Below, in pieces: positions 1 to 14,154 of a stretch of DNA of 64,000 nucleotides; positions within the stretch are counted from its first letter, which is position 1, and every line of letters begins with the position of its first letter. The notes beneath the pieces are model-generated. The model saw only the letters and a program-made list of their open reading frames with translations, was not told where the DNA came from and ran no database searches. The stretch spans positions 5,164,601 through 5,228,600 of the forward strand of contig VZDJ01000174.1 of NCBI GenBank assembly GCA_008694505.1. Direction: 5' to 3'. Both the position numbers and the translations under genes were made by a program. This DNA comes from Cyanoderma ruficeps. Lineage: Eukaryota; Chordata; Aves; Passeriformes; Timaliidae.

Positions 1-1387
1 CGGATCAATGCTTTATACAGTCACCAGGACTTCAGGGCAGCTTCCTGCCGGATGCTCTGAAGAAGCCAGGGTGACTGTCCCTGGGTTTTACAGAACTACA
101 GCTCCTGAAGCAGCTTCATGATAAATAAATACCCCAAGAAAATGGTGTACAGAGTAAGGCCCAGGGCCCTGCCCACAGCCTGAGAGCTCTTTCATAGTTA
201 CCACAGGCCACCCTGCAGCAGCTGCAAGTGACATGAGCCCTGCTTATACTGATCAAGTGCCTGGCACCCCACCAGAGAGGGAGACACTATTCACACTTCC
301 ACCAAAGGCCCTGGCCAGCGTGAGAGCCTCCAGATGCTATATATGACCTGTCTGCCATCATTCAGAACCAGTTCTGAACCATTTCCCAACTGAACTACAA
401 TAAATTGACTCCAATTTGACAGCCAGTAAGTAAACAACCTTTAAATTATATCCACAGATGTGTTGCCTGATTAGTGCATTCTTTGCTACAGTTCTGGCAA
501 AGAAAGGTACATCAAAATCCACACGACTTGTCTGTTGCAGAAAACTTCTGATTTTATGCACAGGGATTACACTGGGTGCCTAATCATACTGGAATTACAG
601 GTATCCCAAACTGGATCCCATGGGCACACCACCACCTCTCCTCTGGGGAAGCTGCAGATCTCCTGACTTCCTACAGTGAAAGCCAGGAGAAGCCTTATGC
701 AAAAAGCAGATGGCAGAATCAGCTCAAAATGCTGCATCTCAATGATTAAAAGGCATCATGGTAAGGGAGAGACAGCTTGTGTTGGGCCACAAAGCACTGC
801 ATCTGAGAACGTATGACTGGGAGGGCACTGTGCTGTGAGCATGGAGAAGATGGAATTCATCAAAGCAGGATTCAAACCAGGAAAATGCTGATGGGAGCAG
901 GATGATGGGAATTGCAGGCACAGCAGGAGCCGCCATCTCAGCACCACCGTAATGGCCACTGGTGATGCGTCTCCATGGCAGCGGGGCCTGCGGCAGAAGG
1001 GCTGCAGGAGAGGGGACAGGCCCCATCCCGGGGGACAGGAGGCCAAGCAGGACACACTCCAGCAGCAGCAGACAGGCTCTTCCCTTATGTGTTCCTAAAT
1101 GAGAAACTTGAGATAAATGGAAATGAAAACACTCCTGAAAGTCGGTCCATAACAAAGCCAGTTCCCAAGCCTCAGCCCCTTCAGACTGAGGCACCATGGA
1201 GAAGGAGGCACAGGGCTGCAGTGTAAAAACCCCAGGATAAGAACCTCTGAAACAGCTCCAGGTGGTTAAGGGACAACTGATTTCAATGCAGCTTTAAGTG
1301 ATCTTTTGCACAAGACAAAAGCATCAGTGCTGTCTGCATTCAAACTGCTGAACAACTCAACAGATTCAAAGCTGATCAAGTGAGAGC

Positions 1388-1531
1388 CTGAGATTAGCTC
1401 AGTTCGTTAGAGCATGGGGCTAATAATGCCAAGGTCATGGGGTCCATACCCATATGGGCCGTTCATTTAACAGTTGGACTTGATGGTCTTTCTGGGTTCC
1501 TTCCAACTCAAGACTATTCTGTGATTCTGTG
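1388..1531 (+). mobile_element. TguSINE1-like SINE (tRNA-Ile head, CR1 tail)
   Basis: The head at about 1388-1460 follows tRNA-Ile: TTAGCTCAG, then GTTAGAGCA, the anticodon-loop segment GCTAATAATGCCAAGG, and a decayed B box around GGTCCATACCC, ending ATGGGCC. The tail carries the CR1 3' end: GACTTGATGGTCTTTCTGGG, then TTCCAACTCAAGA and short ATTCTGTG repeats. This tRNA plus CR1-tail structure is that of TguSINE1, known from zebra finch and other songbirds. The head is too diverged and lacks a proper tRNA 3' end for it to be a functional tRNA gene. Confidence 0.8.
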
Positions 1532-4500
1532 AAAGAGTATTTTCCAATAAGCACCAGGCAAGGAAATGGCTGTGTCCCACTGGAACTTGTAGTGGTCAAA
1601 TGGATTCAACTGGACATGGCAAATGAAACAGCAGCAAATGCAGAGAGTGGGGACACCTCCACTCATTGTCACGAGCCAGACAGACATGGGTTACAGCTTC
1701 ATGTGAAGACAGTGATCCTTTGGACTCTTGGTACAAATGGCATGAGACACATTCTAGCACCAAAGGGATGAACCAGTGGGGTGGGGTCCAGGGTTTCTAG
1801 GATTTCCTACAGCAGCCACAGACTTTTCATGGAAGTAGATAGTTCAACCATTATCAGGACCATAAGGACTCGAGTAGATGTCTTTGGAAATGACTGCAAG
1901 GTTTGAGCTCAGTTTTGCTGCAATGCAATGCAAGTGAGTCCAGGTTAACATAGCTAACATTTGTAATGGGGTGGATCCTAGTTTCAATTGCTTATTGGAA
2001 CAAAAACGTAAATCAGTCAATGCTGAGATGATTAACAAGGTAAGATTAAGGTTAAAACTAGAAAATCTATTAACCTGTTTAAGAAGTAAATGTGGCACCT
2101 GGCAGGTCATCAGTCTTTTAAGCCTCTAGGGTGTAGATGCTCTAAGCAAACAGGAGACTGACTGAGGCAGCCAAACGCTCTGTGGAAAGGCTAATGGATC
2201 TGTTACCACCTTGGCACACCAAAAGGGACATTACTTCTCCCCAAACTCAGCAGTGAGCCACAGACCATCCCCTCAGCTTCCACTGCCACAGACTCTGTGC
2301 CACAACCCCTGGAGAAAGAGCTAGTAAGAGGTTCAAAACACAAAAAGAAGCAGAAAGAAAAGAAATCAGCATCTAGAATGGCAGATTCAATTTCACGTCT
2401 ATTTCCTAACAGCTGGGAATTCAGCTCATAACAAAAGTTTTAGTCAGAAAACTATATTCACCCATTCTGCTTGTCCTAGTCTGCATATATGCCTGTCATT
2501 CACCTGTCACATTTATCCATTCACTGTGTATTGTGAAAATAATTGTAAAGAATTTTAATTACGCCTCAGAAGACACATCATCTCCAGGAGAGAGACACAT
2601 GGTCCACCTGCATCTTTGAGTCTAATTTCCCTTAGGAAAATTTTCCTCTAATGCATTATTTCACATCAGACAGCCTACTACACAGAGCAACTCGCCAGAC
2701 TGCACTAATTGTTAACAGTTTGGGGTTTATCACGTCCTGCTTTTTAAAGCCATGTACAGAGCCAGTCAGGATTGTGAGAGTACAAAGACAACCTATTCAG
2801 AGGGATGCTGACCTACAGAAGCAAGAAAACAAATACTGAAGATGGAAAAATGAAGACAAAAAAAGACAGTGATTAAACCTGTATCCCAGAGCCTCGAACT
2901 TAAGCATGACTGTAACTGGGGAGTTCCCATCTCAATGCCATCAAGTCCTTGCCTGAGATCAAACTGAACAGGGTATTTTTGCAGCTAAGACCTTGGGTCT
3001 GTAATAGCGAGAACCTAAATGCATTACTGGTCTCCCAGGAAGAAAACTAGGAAAAAGCTTAAGTAATTGTGGCTTTGGGGAACTTTGTATCTCCCTCACT
3101 GAGTGCCTGTGCAAAATATTAAATATTTCCCTACATTTCTCTAGCCACCAAAACACAGACCTAATCACTGCACACATTGATAACCAAAACAAAAGATCTT
3201 TAGACTTGGAAGAGAGAGGATTTCATAGGCAAAAGGCTGCAAAGAACAGTACCCACTGGAGACCACTGGAGCTCCTCCTCACTAATTATCCCAGAGTGTC
3301 CATTTGCTATGTAACCAAGGGAGAAGTGTGTCAGATTGTGGCAAAGCTGTCTTCAGCAGCTTATGGAATGTTTCTCCGAGCCCTGATGCAATTAACTGCC
3401 AGGAAAGTGCTGAGGCAGGCAGAATTAGGAAGCTATAACAAATCAAGTATATAATCCTACACCATTTACATTTAAAACAGCTGAATTGCTTTTAACTCAT
3501 AGAGCTGTAGCATGTTTACAATTTCATTTCATCTGATCTAGATGTTCTATTCCCCAACAAGGACAAATAAAAAAATCCAGTTTCAAGGCCAAAATGGGGA
3601 AAGGCTCAAAAACAAGGCACAGCTCTCCAGAGCCCCCTGACCCAGGTGGCAAGACTGACCATCCCAAACCACCAGCACACCCTCAAAGTCACTGCAAACA
3701 CTCAGACCCACTAAAAAAAAAAAAATCACGATTACCCCAGAAGTTCTTGTTTAGCTCATAGGAAGTTTGAGTAATGTATAATATGGAGATTGCTGGGTCC
3801 AGGAAAAAACAAGCATGAACAAACTCCAATATTCTTGCTGCAATATCCAGTTAGCTGCAGAGAGAGCAAAACAGCTGCTGCTAAAGTGTTAAAAAGCTTT
3901 GTGGTGGAAGAGGGGGTAGGTATGAGGGGAAATGGACATTTCCACAGACTCTGAAGACTTCTAAGGAGGTCTATTAAAAAAAACCAAAACCACAAACAAA
4001 CACACACAAACCTGCTTCTTAAAAGACAGTAAAAGCAAAGTTTGACAAGGTCTTAAGCTTAATCTACAGTGTCAGAAAAATAATATACAGTACTCAACAC
4101 TAATGTCTTCAGCAATCATGGCATAAAATGGTCGGGGCAGACCCAGATCCAACAGCTACTGAGGATGAGGGGAATTTCTCTGCTAACTTAGCTGACTTTT
4201 AGCCTGGACTGTTGGATGGACTTTGCTGCTACTGCTCAGAAGATAATGCCAATTAGAAAGGAAAGCAGCACAGAGAATCCACCAAATGCTTTTATCTTCT
4301 GCCAGCTACACAAAGGACAGAATTAAGGTCTAAGAAAAACATATAAAAGTGACACCTGTACTCACACAATTCATCATCATCCAACCAGCTGCATTACAAC
4401 TGGGATACCCTGTGAGCAAGTGCTGAAAGATTTCACTGGTTCCCACAGCTGCCCTTCCCACCCTTCCCCAGGACAAGAACACGCAGGACAGGCAGGAGTG

Positions 4501-5192
4501 CTGGCCTTGCTGCCCAGCCGCTCACACTGCTTTAACTGCAGGAACGCTGTGAATTTCAAAGGAAATTTCAATGGACTTGTTTAGAGTCACCCGAGCTGGA
4601 GCACAGCTGGGGCTTATGCTCATATGGCAAATTTCTCTCTTTAATCTAACTTTGATAGCGAGATGTGTTAAATCCTTGATTTTATTGGCAGATACTGACT
4701 GCATTTACCTAACCTCTGAAGCCTGATGATTGACAGTGTTAATGTACTTTTTAATAGATGAAAAGGGAAATGACAGCTTTTGGCTCACTTTCAAGCACAT
4801 TTCTTCACTGCAAAATACTCTACAGCTCAACCTGCTTTTCCTACAACCTAAGAAATCTTTTCTTTATATTGTTGCTAATAACTGGTGGCATGCTGAAGAA
4901 AACTGTAGCTCAATAGGAACACTTACTGTGGGAGCTACTTTACTTCCTGAAAGGAACATGTTTTCTTCCTTTCTTTAATCTCAGCTGCATTGATCTGATC
5001 TTAGAAAATCCCAGACAGAAGTTAAACATTACTTCAATGATTTCTCAGCTCTTTCTACACCAAACAAAGCTTACCCCCAGACTTTTCAAGAGCAGCAGTT
5101 ATAACAAGACACTGGTGGTTCCAGCATCAAAGGTGATCTGTATGGACTGCTGAGGCTGAGGAACTGCACTCTTCCACATGAAGGAAACTGTT

Positions 5193-5410
5193 CACAGAAT
5201 CACTGGTTCTGTGGTTTGGTCAGGAAAGAATATTAGAGCTCATCCAGTTCCACCCCCTGCCATGGGCACGGACACCTTCCACTATCCCAGACTGTTCCAA
5301 ACCCTGTCCAATCTGACCTTGGACACTTCCAGTTTCTCTGGACAACTTGTGCCAGGGCCTCACTACCCTCACATGGAAGAATTTCTAGGAAGTCTGAGGA
5401 GAGGAAAGCT
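5193..5410 (-). repeat. CR1 LINE 3' fragment, antisense
   Basis: Starts with AGAATCACTGG and runs through GAGCTCATCCAGTTCCA, ACACCTTCCACTATCCCAGA and GCCAGGGCCTCACTACCCTC to AAGAATTTC, the reverse complement of the avian CR1 3' region. 5'-truncated, as is usual for CR1. Confidence 0.85.
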
Positions 5411-8400
5411 GTGGTTTTCATTACATGTTGTGAGAGACTGGCAAAGGTGTTTCTCTGACCAGATTTCCTTGCCATGAGTCTGCATCTGAGCAAGAGTTAA
5501 TATTCAGAACCCAGAAATTCATGGAAGGGCTCTCCAACCAAAACAGAGTAACATTTCTATGGAAAATGGGATGGTGCCGGGTCTTAAGAGTCTCTGCAAA
5601 GGCCTAATTAACATGAATAACACAGCTGGATATTTTATGTATCAGCTAAGTCCCTCCTTCCTGCCACTTTAGAGTAAAAATAGTAGAATACTTTATGGAG
5701 GTTAATTCATGCTTGCTTAGGTGTGATTCCACTTTAAGAGAGGGCAGAATAGACCCTTGCAGCCATCCATACAGGAGGCACATGGACAGCCTGTCAAAAT
5801 GGTGTTTGCTGAAGAAGTCACAACATAGCAGGTTTGTCAGGGAAATGTGGGTAGTTGCCAGAGTATCAAAGGAATTGCCTTTCCTCCCATTCCAGACTTG
5901 GGTTTCAGGGTAGATGAGGTGATATCATCACCTGCCAAGTTACAAGATAATCAGAAAAGGAAAGAGTAATGGCAGAGTACAAAGAAAAATACAAAGAAAT
6001 CTAAAAGAAAACCAGCGTGGTTTCCCAGGAGATCAGACAGTTGGTTTTATCCCTCTGATGGCTGTTTAATTCAGAATACATTTTGGCATGCTTCTTTACA
6101 AATACACAGCATCTCAATTAATCTGAAGTGGCGGCAGCTCCCAGACCTGCACAATCCCTTTGGACCCTGCACCAGAGCTTAATTCTGATTCCAGAATTTC
6201 AGACTAGCCTATCCCATAAACATTCCCATGTCAGCTGTGCAATTTTGTTTCAATGTAGCATGCATCAGGCAAGAAACTAAACAAGCCTAGATGTGGGTTA
6301 TTCAAACAGCTGAAGGCACTGAATTGTTAGTGCTGCCTTGGAAAGCATGCAACCATAGTTTGCAGAAAGTTGTCACACTTAGGTTCATCTCACAACCCTC
6401 ATTTACTCCATTAAATGTAGTAAGCTACTAAATAATAAAAACAAGAATAAAAGAAACAATAAGTGACTCTGACAGGAAGACCGGTATTTTCATATAACGG
6501 AAAGAACCAGGTTTTTTGAAAACATAACCTACTACTCACTGAAAAAAAAAAACAAACCCAACTCCAAAAAAACATATCAGTACCACCAAGGCTTGGAGTG
6601 CAGTGAGGTGCTGAGGAACCAAGCCTCCTGCAATCAAACACACTTTCCTAGGGTCACTCCCGAGCAGCACTGGATCCACACAGCATCCCTGCCTGCCCCA
6701 GGATGAGCAGGGCAGGAGCAGGGAGCAGCTCTGGCCAGGCAGCTGTGCTTTTGGGGAACAAACTCAAGCTATGCTGACAGCACAATCCGTACAGCTTTAA
6801 TAAATATCCCAGTAGGAATGTTACTGACACTTTTAACTGTGGCTAATCAAAGAGTAATGGTCTCAGAGATTATTCCAATTAAACTGATGACACAGACAGG
6901 TATTTTATTATTTATAAAGCCCTGGTTTTCACAGCGTAGGAGAAAGCAATCTGAGGACACTTCCCTATTCATTACTCCAAACGTTTTCAAACCAGCATCC
7001 CTGCAAACAAATCCCTCTATGCTGGGCTTCTGCTGTTGCCCCACATTCAGCCCAGTTATGAACCACTGTGTTTGCCTCACACAGAGAATCCTTTTCCATT
7101 CGTCCAGAGGCAAGTCCTCCTTCCCAAACACTCCATGGCTGAACCAGTCCATCCAACCTGTATCAAGGAATTCCACTATTTCATTTTGCCCGTATTTTCT
7201 CAGATTTGTATGCTTAGCTGCTCCTGTCAAACTAACATTCCAAGTTCCAGTTAAATATACTTAGCAATACAAGCTGCTGCTTCTCTTACAAATTGACCCA
7301 GCAATCCCTATTACAAGGGTCCATTTACCAGAGCAGGGTATTTCTGCTTAAATAAGGTAACACAGAGAAGAATGTTACAAATATGCTAAAAAGCACTAAT
7401 GCCATTTGGCAGCTGAAGACTTCATTTTTTCCACAAAACATCGCAAAGTGACATTGAAACTAATCAGAAAGACTCCAAATCATGATATTATTTTCCAGTA
7501 TTCGATTCAAATACAGAACTCTGACAAAAACGTACAAATACAGCAAGATGATGAGCAGTGCCTACAAATCCAACCTGACTCCAGAGTGCAATGCAGGTAC
7601 AATGTACATATCATGCACCCTTGCTATAAGGCACAAGTTCTGACCTCAGCCAGCTATCACATCCTCTTCTTTCACCTTCACCTACATCTAACTTCATGCT
7701 CATTTTTAACCTCTTTTGTCAGCTCTTGAAGTAACAGGCCCAGTTTAAGAGAAGCTTTGTGCATGTCATGGATTTTTCTTTTAAACCAAAGTAAGCTTTA
7801 GTAGAAATTCAAATGGATGAGCAGGACTGAAGGGATGATTTTAGGTGTATCAGAAGGTTACAAGGCCCATAGACAGGAATTAAGGAAGATTGCATTAATC
7901 ATCTAAAAGGATTCAAATATTGCAAGCAGAGCAATTCCATTTCCTAACAGGAACAAATTCAAACTATTTCCCTTGCAGAAATTTCCATAATTACAAGTAA
8001 TAATTATCTTCTACACTGAAATTCTGCAGTACAGCACTTACTGCAAAGGACATTCCCACCAAATGCTCTATTTAGGAAATAGGGGAGGAATGTTTTCCTG
8101 GCGAATTGTATGTTGCCATCACATTGATTAATCCACGGTTCTGCTCTGCCAAAATATGCATCTATCTTTTGATAACATTAACAAGAATCACCAAACCCTA
8201 CTTAATGCCCCTAAAGTTAGGTTTTAATAAAAGCCTAAAAGATATAGATTTCTAAAAGTGCATGCAGAAGAGGAGGAATAGATCACACCCACAGATTAGA
8301 TCAAAGGAAGATCAGTTACAACACTGCATATTGGACATACAGTTCTTTTCTGCTGAGTGAATCAAAGGCTCCAAGACAGCATTTGAACATGCATTCCTTT

Positions 8401-8511
8401 TTGGGCAATAAGGACAAGTATGGCAACAGCTGCTCCAGTATTTGCAAAAACTGTATAAATGCAAACAAAATACCAGAGGTTACAAGAAACTAATATTTGC
8501 ATTTGTTGCTT

Positions 8512-8570
8512 TTGTGCACAAGGAAAATGTCTGTCAGCTGTTCTCCTTGTGCATAAGGAAAATGTCTGTC
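8512..8570. repeat. 24-bp direct duplication
   Basis: Two copies of a 24-mer (8512-8535 and 8547-8570) beginning TTGTGCA and ending ATGTCTGTC, separated by 11 bases and differing at one position. Local tandem duplication; no function implied. Confidence 0.85.
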
Positions 8571-11334
8571 GGGAACATGTAATGTCAGTTATTCACCATT
8601 TTTCATAAGCAAATATGTACAATCCCACAGCACTGGACTGCTGCTGCCCCCGTACATCTCTGTTACTGTATAATATCCCAATTCAGCCTTCCAGCAGTAC
8701 AGCAAAACAGATCCTGCTCCAAGCCTGTGGAAAGGGGAGCACAGTGTCCACTGAACTTCTGCAGCACCTGAGCCACCAGTGATGGGCTGAGCTTGCTCAT
8801 AACACAGCATCTTCCAGGCATTGCAAAACATGAGTTTTCAAAGGAAGCTTATCAGAGCTCACGACTGACCCAACAGCAAAACAGTATCATCAAAGAGTGT
8901 TTAGTGTTGAAAGGCTCTAAATGATCACAGACAGGTGGAAGTCAATCAGCTGCACCAGGAGATCCTGAAGCACAGGTACAAGAGATGACAAAGGAAACAG
9001 CAATTTGACAATGAGGGACAAAATGATAATGTTTTGGGGGACTGTTCCCTCAAAAGTTGTTGGGTCTTTGCTGTACACAGTACAGAAAAAGAGCTTTCAA
9101 CACCAAGCAGATGTCACATATCTTACTATGCCCATAAGACTGGAAGCGAAGATAGAGACACTCTTATCAGACATTAAAAAGCTTAGATAATGCACTGCAG
9201 TTACAAAGTGCACATTTCAGCACAGAAATTTGTGGGAAATGGAGTAAGGCCAATCAGGATTTTGCAGACTTTTCTACTGGAAATATTCAAATCAACCCTA
9301 TCAGCCGAGTTCCCACCCAGTCAGCCTTCCCCTCTAAGAGGTGCCCTCATGCCCTCCCCTCTCAGAAAGCAGCTTTTTGATTTCATTGTTAAGAGGAGGG
9401 CAGGACAGTGGTCCATCACTGCAGAATGACAGATTACCAGCTCAGATCGCTATGAATTCAGGCATAACATCATTCCAGAGTCAAGGACTGTATTGCCTTA
9501 AATGGAAAAGATCTGCAATATTTAACAGGTCAGGAATACTATCCATTTCTGTTTATTTAAGCATATAAGAGGGTAGATGTAGATTTCAAAAGTCTCTTAA
9601 CAAATATAAAATAGGAAAGCTCCTGAATACTCCTCTGATAACTGCCAGTTATGAAAGTGGGGAAAGAAGCATCGGTGAGAAAGGAGGGGAAGAGAAAAAG
9701 GGGAAAAGTATTTTCAAAAAAAATCAATTTGCTTATTTTCACCCAATATGAGCTGAATTCTAGAAAATTTGATTTTCCAGCTCAGAAAAATCATGGCATT
9801 TGCTGCATCAGTAAATCCTCATGCAACCAATCCCAGTGCTGCTCCTCACCTGCCAACCTGCCCAGAGAAGGACACCAAGGTCAGCTAAGCTCATGCTCCT
9901 TGGCAGAATTATCAGTCTTGCAAGCATTCCCCAGTCCTTTTCCACAGCATAACCCATTTCACCCCACAATAGAGCGAAAAAGTGACTTACACCAATAGCC
10001 CAGCCAGGAGCCAGCCTATTCCATTCCCTATGGAAAAGGACTCTACAGCCTGTGACATTTTAGCAGCAATACAATACAGATTGCAATCACTGTAGATTCC
10101 CCACAGTGCTTGCTTGTAAGAGCCACACAGACATCATTACTGACAAGAACAAGGTCACAAAAAAAGGTATTTCATTGTTTCTAGTGAATAACAGAGGTTG
10201 TCCCAGGAACCCAAACACTCCCATTCAACCTCACTTAAGCTCCAAATGGCACAGTGAGAAAACAGCTCCTCTCCCATGCAGAACATGATGTGTGTGCCCA
10301 GATTCAGTAGCAGCAGGGACAGATGGAGCCAGGAATGGCAGCATGAAGTTACAGATTAAAAGAAAAAAAAAAATCTGAGCTTTTGGACCCTACTATTACA
10401 CAGTGTGACCAAGATGAAATGCACTATTCCAGTCTCAAGCACATACTGAAAATCCAAACAGAGGACTTGGACATACCATAATATACAGATTCAGAGTCAA
10501 AAAACCAATGCAGATCTCTAAGAGAGTAAGTTATGGCAGAGAGAGAATGAGACTTGTATGAATTTACTAAGAGCCTATTTTCTTCTGCACTCCAGGAAAA
10601 CTGAAGAAGCTGTTTGTACACAGAGGCACTGCACATGAATGAATCTTCTTAATGAAATGCTCTTGGTAAATATGCCTAACTTGTGGCAGTCAGGAACAAA
10701 GGGATAGCTCAGTACTGTGTTGCTATTGATGATTTACTGAATCCTTCGTGACATCCACACCCACCACAGTCAGGTCAGGTTTCATCCAGCATTTAGTCAC
10801 AGAATCGATTAGCAATTGACTCCTATATGCGATTTTGTTTATTATCTAAACCAGTTGCTGTTATCAGGCACAAGCAGGCAAAATTTCCCACACTGCTCCT
10901 ACATAGAAACAAGGTACATTTCATAAACATGAGGCACCACTTTATACAACTTATAGGCTTGAACAGTTTGGAAAGGAGCGCTTTCACCTGAACTCCAGTA
11001 CCCCATTATGCACTCACAAGTATAATGACATTTTTATTATTGTCCACAGATTTGCTATTCTGTGTTAGCCACCATCCACGTCATTCTTTTCTCCACTTAG
11101 CCCAGAGACTGCAGAAAATCCCAGCCAACAACAGGTCAGAGCAGCCCAAGGCAAGTCCAGGGCAATGGGATCCAGCAAAAATCACCATTTCACTGATGGA
11201 GCTGCTTGAGTCAGCATCCTGTGCACAGCACACGTAGCTCTGCCAGCAAACTCTACCCTGGAGGTGAAGAAAGCTTCAAAAGATGGTTTTGATAAGGGAA
11301 AGATTTAGTTTCAGAACTACAAGACTGTCAGCCT

Positions 11335-11804
11335 GCCCTCAGTGCCAGAGAAGATCATGGAACAGGTCATCAGAGAAGGGAACAGAGCTGGGGAAGAATC
11401 TGGAGCACAAATCTGATGAGGAGTGACAGAAGGAGCTGGGGAGGCTCAGCCTGGAGAACAGGAGGTTCAGAGGGGATCTTCTACTCTACATCTCCCTGAA
11501 AGGAGGCTGTAGCCAACTGGGGGTTATTCTCCTGAGTAACAAGAGACAGGACAAGAGGAGATGGTCTCAAGTTATACCAGGGAAAGTTTAAGTTGGATAT
11601 TATGGAAAATTTCTTCATGGCAAGAGTTGTCCAGCCCTGGCACAGGCTGCCCAGGGTAGCAGTGGTGTCATCATCCCTGGAAGTGTTCAAAAACACGTGG
11701 ATGTGGCACTTGGGTGCATGCTTTAGTGGTGAACATGGTGATGCAGGGTTGACAGCTGGACTTGGTGATCTTGTCCAAACATAACAATTCCATGATTCTA
11801 TGTA
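11335..11804 (+). repeat. CR1 LINE 3' fragment, sense
   Basis: About 470 bases in CR1 sense order: GGAGGCTCAGCCTGGAGA, TTCTCCTGAGTAACAAGAG, GTCCAGCCCTGGCACAGGCT, GCCCAGGGTAGCAG, CCCTGGAAGTGTTCAAAAAC, GACTTGGTGATCTTGTCCAA, ending TTCCATGATTCTATG, the CR1 3' terminus. No intact reading frame. Confidence 0.88.
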
Positions 11805-13745
11805 ATTCCTAAAACCTGAGCTGCTGAACACACTGACATGACTGATTTTACACTTTTCAAAGAATATGATCAATGTAACTAATCAGTCATGGCTGTAGCC
11901 AGATCCTGTATAATTATTGGTTCCTGAGAGACTGTCAGTGCAGTTGTGCTCACCCAAACACAGGGGACGTCTCATGCTGGAATTCCAGCCTGACTTCCCA
12001 AGGCAACAGACTCACACACACTGCTGGCAGCCCCTGGCTCCTGGGCCCAGTGCCTGTGTCTCAGGGCACTTGGCCAGCATGGACCTTGCTCTGGACTAGA
12101 AGACAAGGATGCAGGGGGAACCTGGAAGGAAGTGAAGCCAGAAGTGGGTCACCGAAATCCACAGGAAAAGAGTCTTTATTAGTTCTGATGCTTGTGGGAA
12201 AAAATTAGTAAACAACGGTCATTTTCTAAACTTAAAAACACACATGGTTTACAACAGAACAGGAGTATTTCAATCACAACCAAATTCAGTTTTTCACTTC
12301 CTGAAGGCAAGAGAACCCGTTACACATTGCAGGCAATAGCTGTATCTGGGAAATCACCAGACAAAGGAGCATACTCCAGGGTTACACACAGGACTAATAA
12401 ACTGCATGAGATTGTATACAGCACCATTTCACAGCTGCGAAAGCAAATATCTCTCAGTGAACAGAATACCTTAAACATTTGACGATAAAAACATGGGTAA
12501 AGCAAAAGAACATGAGTATAAATAAATCAAGCGAGACTCCCGAGTCAGTGAAGAAGCACAGGCATTCAGTTCTCTTATTTGGGAATTTTAATAGGGACAA
12601 GGCAGGCAAATGACTTCTCGGAAGTCACTTGAGGAAAAGACCAGCAGTACCACATGGGCTATGGTACCACTCAGTGCTGCACTGGCTCATTTTCTGTGCT
12701 ACTCAGACCTGGGGCAGCAGAACCTCCTGCGTGGTCTGCACGAGCCCCTTTCCTGAGGCTACTCTGTGCAGCACATGACGGCAGCACTGCAAAGGCACCG
12801 GGCCAGCAGAAATCCCAGCCGCGCTCACGTGAGGCTGCTGGCAGCACGGACTAAATAACCTCTGCTGAGATTCACTGGGGCTACAGCTGAAAACACGACG
12901 TAGTCCAACATGGACATAGTTTGCATCACATCACATCAGCAATAGCAATTATTTTTTTGCTCAGAGAAGTAAGATGCCTGACAGTTCAGAGAAGTTCAGC
13001 TGTCTCGTGTACCCTCTACGCAATCAAATTTGGTTGTCCAAAATCAACTTGACTTGGACAGAGACAATAATGCAGAGAAAAAAACCCCAACCATCTGACA
13101 TGGTGATTTAAGCACAAGTGGGTGAGCCAATACAGCCGAGTGAATCCTGACACCCTGAGCAGAATCTTCCAGAGCTGAGGAGTCCAGCCAACAGCCAAGA
13201 ATAATATTTCAGTGGTTCAGTCAATACAGCTGTAACCATGGCCTGGAGGGGTTTCCACAGCCGTAACCACAGGAGTGACTGCACATTCACTTGAAAATAG
13301 TAAAAACAGACATTTAAAAATCTACAGCTTGTAGACATCTTAAAACCAGTTTGAAAGGAGGCACAGAGGAGCCTGAAAAATGCACCGACACTCCCACCAA
13401 GCTTGACTGTCATCTGTTTATCCTTCTTTCGAGACAATGACTTGAAATAAGAACTCCTCTCACTAGGTACAATCACTTGCTTGAAAAACCCTGAACGAAC
13501 AGCTTCAGACTAGCTGAAAAGAGATGAGGTACCAGTGTACAAAGCCTGACTGATCACCCGGAGCTACAGTGGCACAAGGCACGTTCCAACCAGGACAGTC
13601 TAACACCGTTTATTCATGTCTCACACTCACAGCCAGAGACACTCTCATGCCTTTCACATATGATTTCTATTTCTTCCCTGATGTAAGACACAGTATCACA
13701 AAACATGCTACAGAAGGAGCCCTGCTGGTTAAAGCAGGCTTTCCC

Positions 13746-13790
13746 AAAAGAAAAAAAGAAAAAAAAGGAAAAAAAAAGAAAATAAAAAGT
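13746..13790. repeat. A-rich polypurine tract
   Basis: About 45 bases of nearly uninterrupted A/G on the plus strand (runs of A broken by single G or GG and one T). It sits just left of the internal CpG island. Confidence 0.8.
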
Positions 13791-14154
13791 TTAATAGTCC
13801 ACAGCTGCCAGGAGCAAAGGGTCACTGCCGCAGAGGGGCGGCACAGCACACTCGGTTTGCTGGGTTCTCCCTTCAAAGAATATCCATAAAATGCACTGCC
13901 AAGCGCCACGGAAAAGCGTCCTGCGCCGCGTCCAACGCCGCGGCCCCGCACGGACACCGCGCACCGCCCAGCGCGGGGCCCTCCGCGGGCACCGGGACCG
14001 GCGAGCGCCGCGCCGGCCCCGCAACCGTGTCGGGGCGCGGCCCCAGCACCGCCCGCATCCCGCCCGGGGCACGGAGCGGCGGCAGCTCCCGCCGCGGCCC
14101 CGCCGGGGCGAGGGGAGCGCGAGAGGGAGCGGGGCGGACTCTCCCGGCACTCAC

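Larger units (their letters stand above)
1..13740. other. Non-coding stretch, inferred TTC28 intron 2 (left part)
   Basis: No supported exon. It holds a tRNA-Ile/CR1 composite SINE near 1.39-1.53 kb, CR1 fragments near 5.2 and 11.35 kb, and a duplicated 24-mer near 8.5 kb. The rest appears to be unique, AT-rich intronic DNA. Later TTC28 exons could lie to the left of the window. Confidence 0.65.

Noticed and set aside
739..1197. 152-codon minus-strand open frame
   Set aside because: Proline-, leucine- and serine-rich with no known family; overlapping frames on both strands indicate a compositional effect.
1388..1460. tRNA-Ile gene
   Set aside because: The tRNA-like part lacks an intact 3' acceptor arm and T-loop and continues into a CR1 tail, so it is a SINE head and not a tRNA gene.
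6818..7264. Overlapping open frames of 148 (plus) and 127 (minus) codons
   Set aside because: No recognisable domain, no splice context and no codon pattern favouring one strand. Best read as chance in intronic DNA; a protein search or conservation test could reopen it.
13108..13476. 122-codon minus-strand frame
   Set aside because: No domain, low similarity to any family I know, and no acceptor-donor pair around it.
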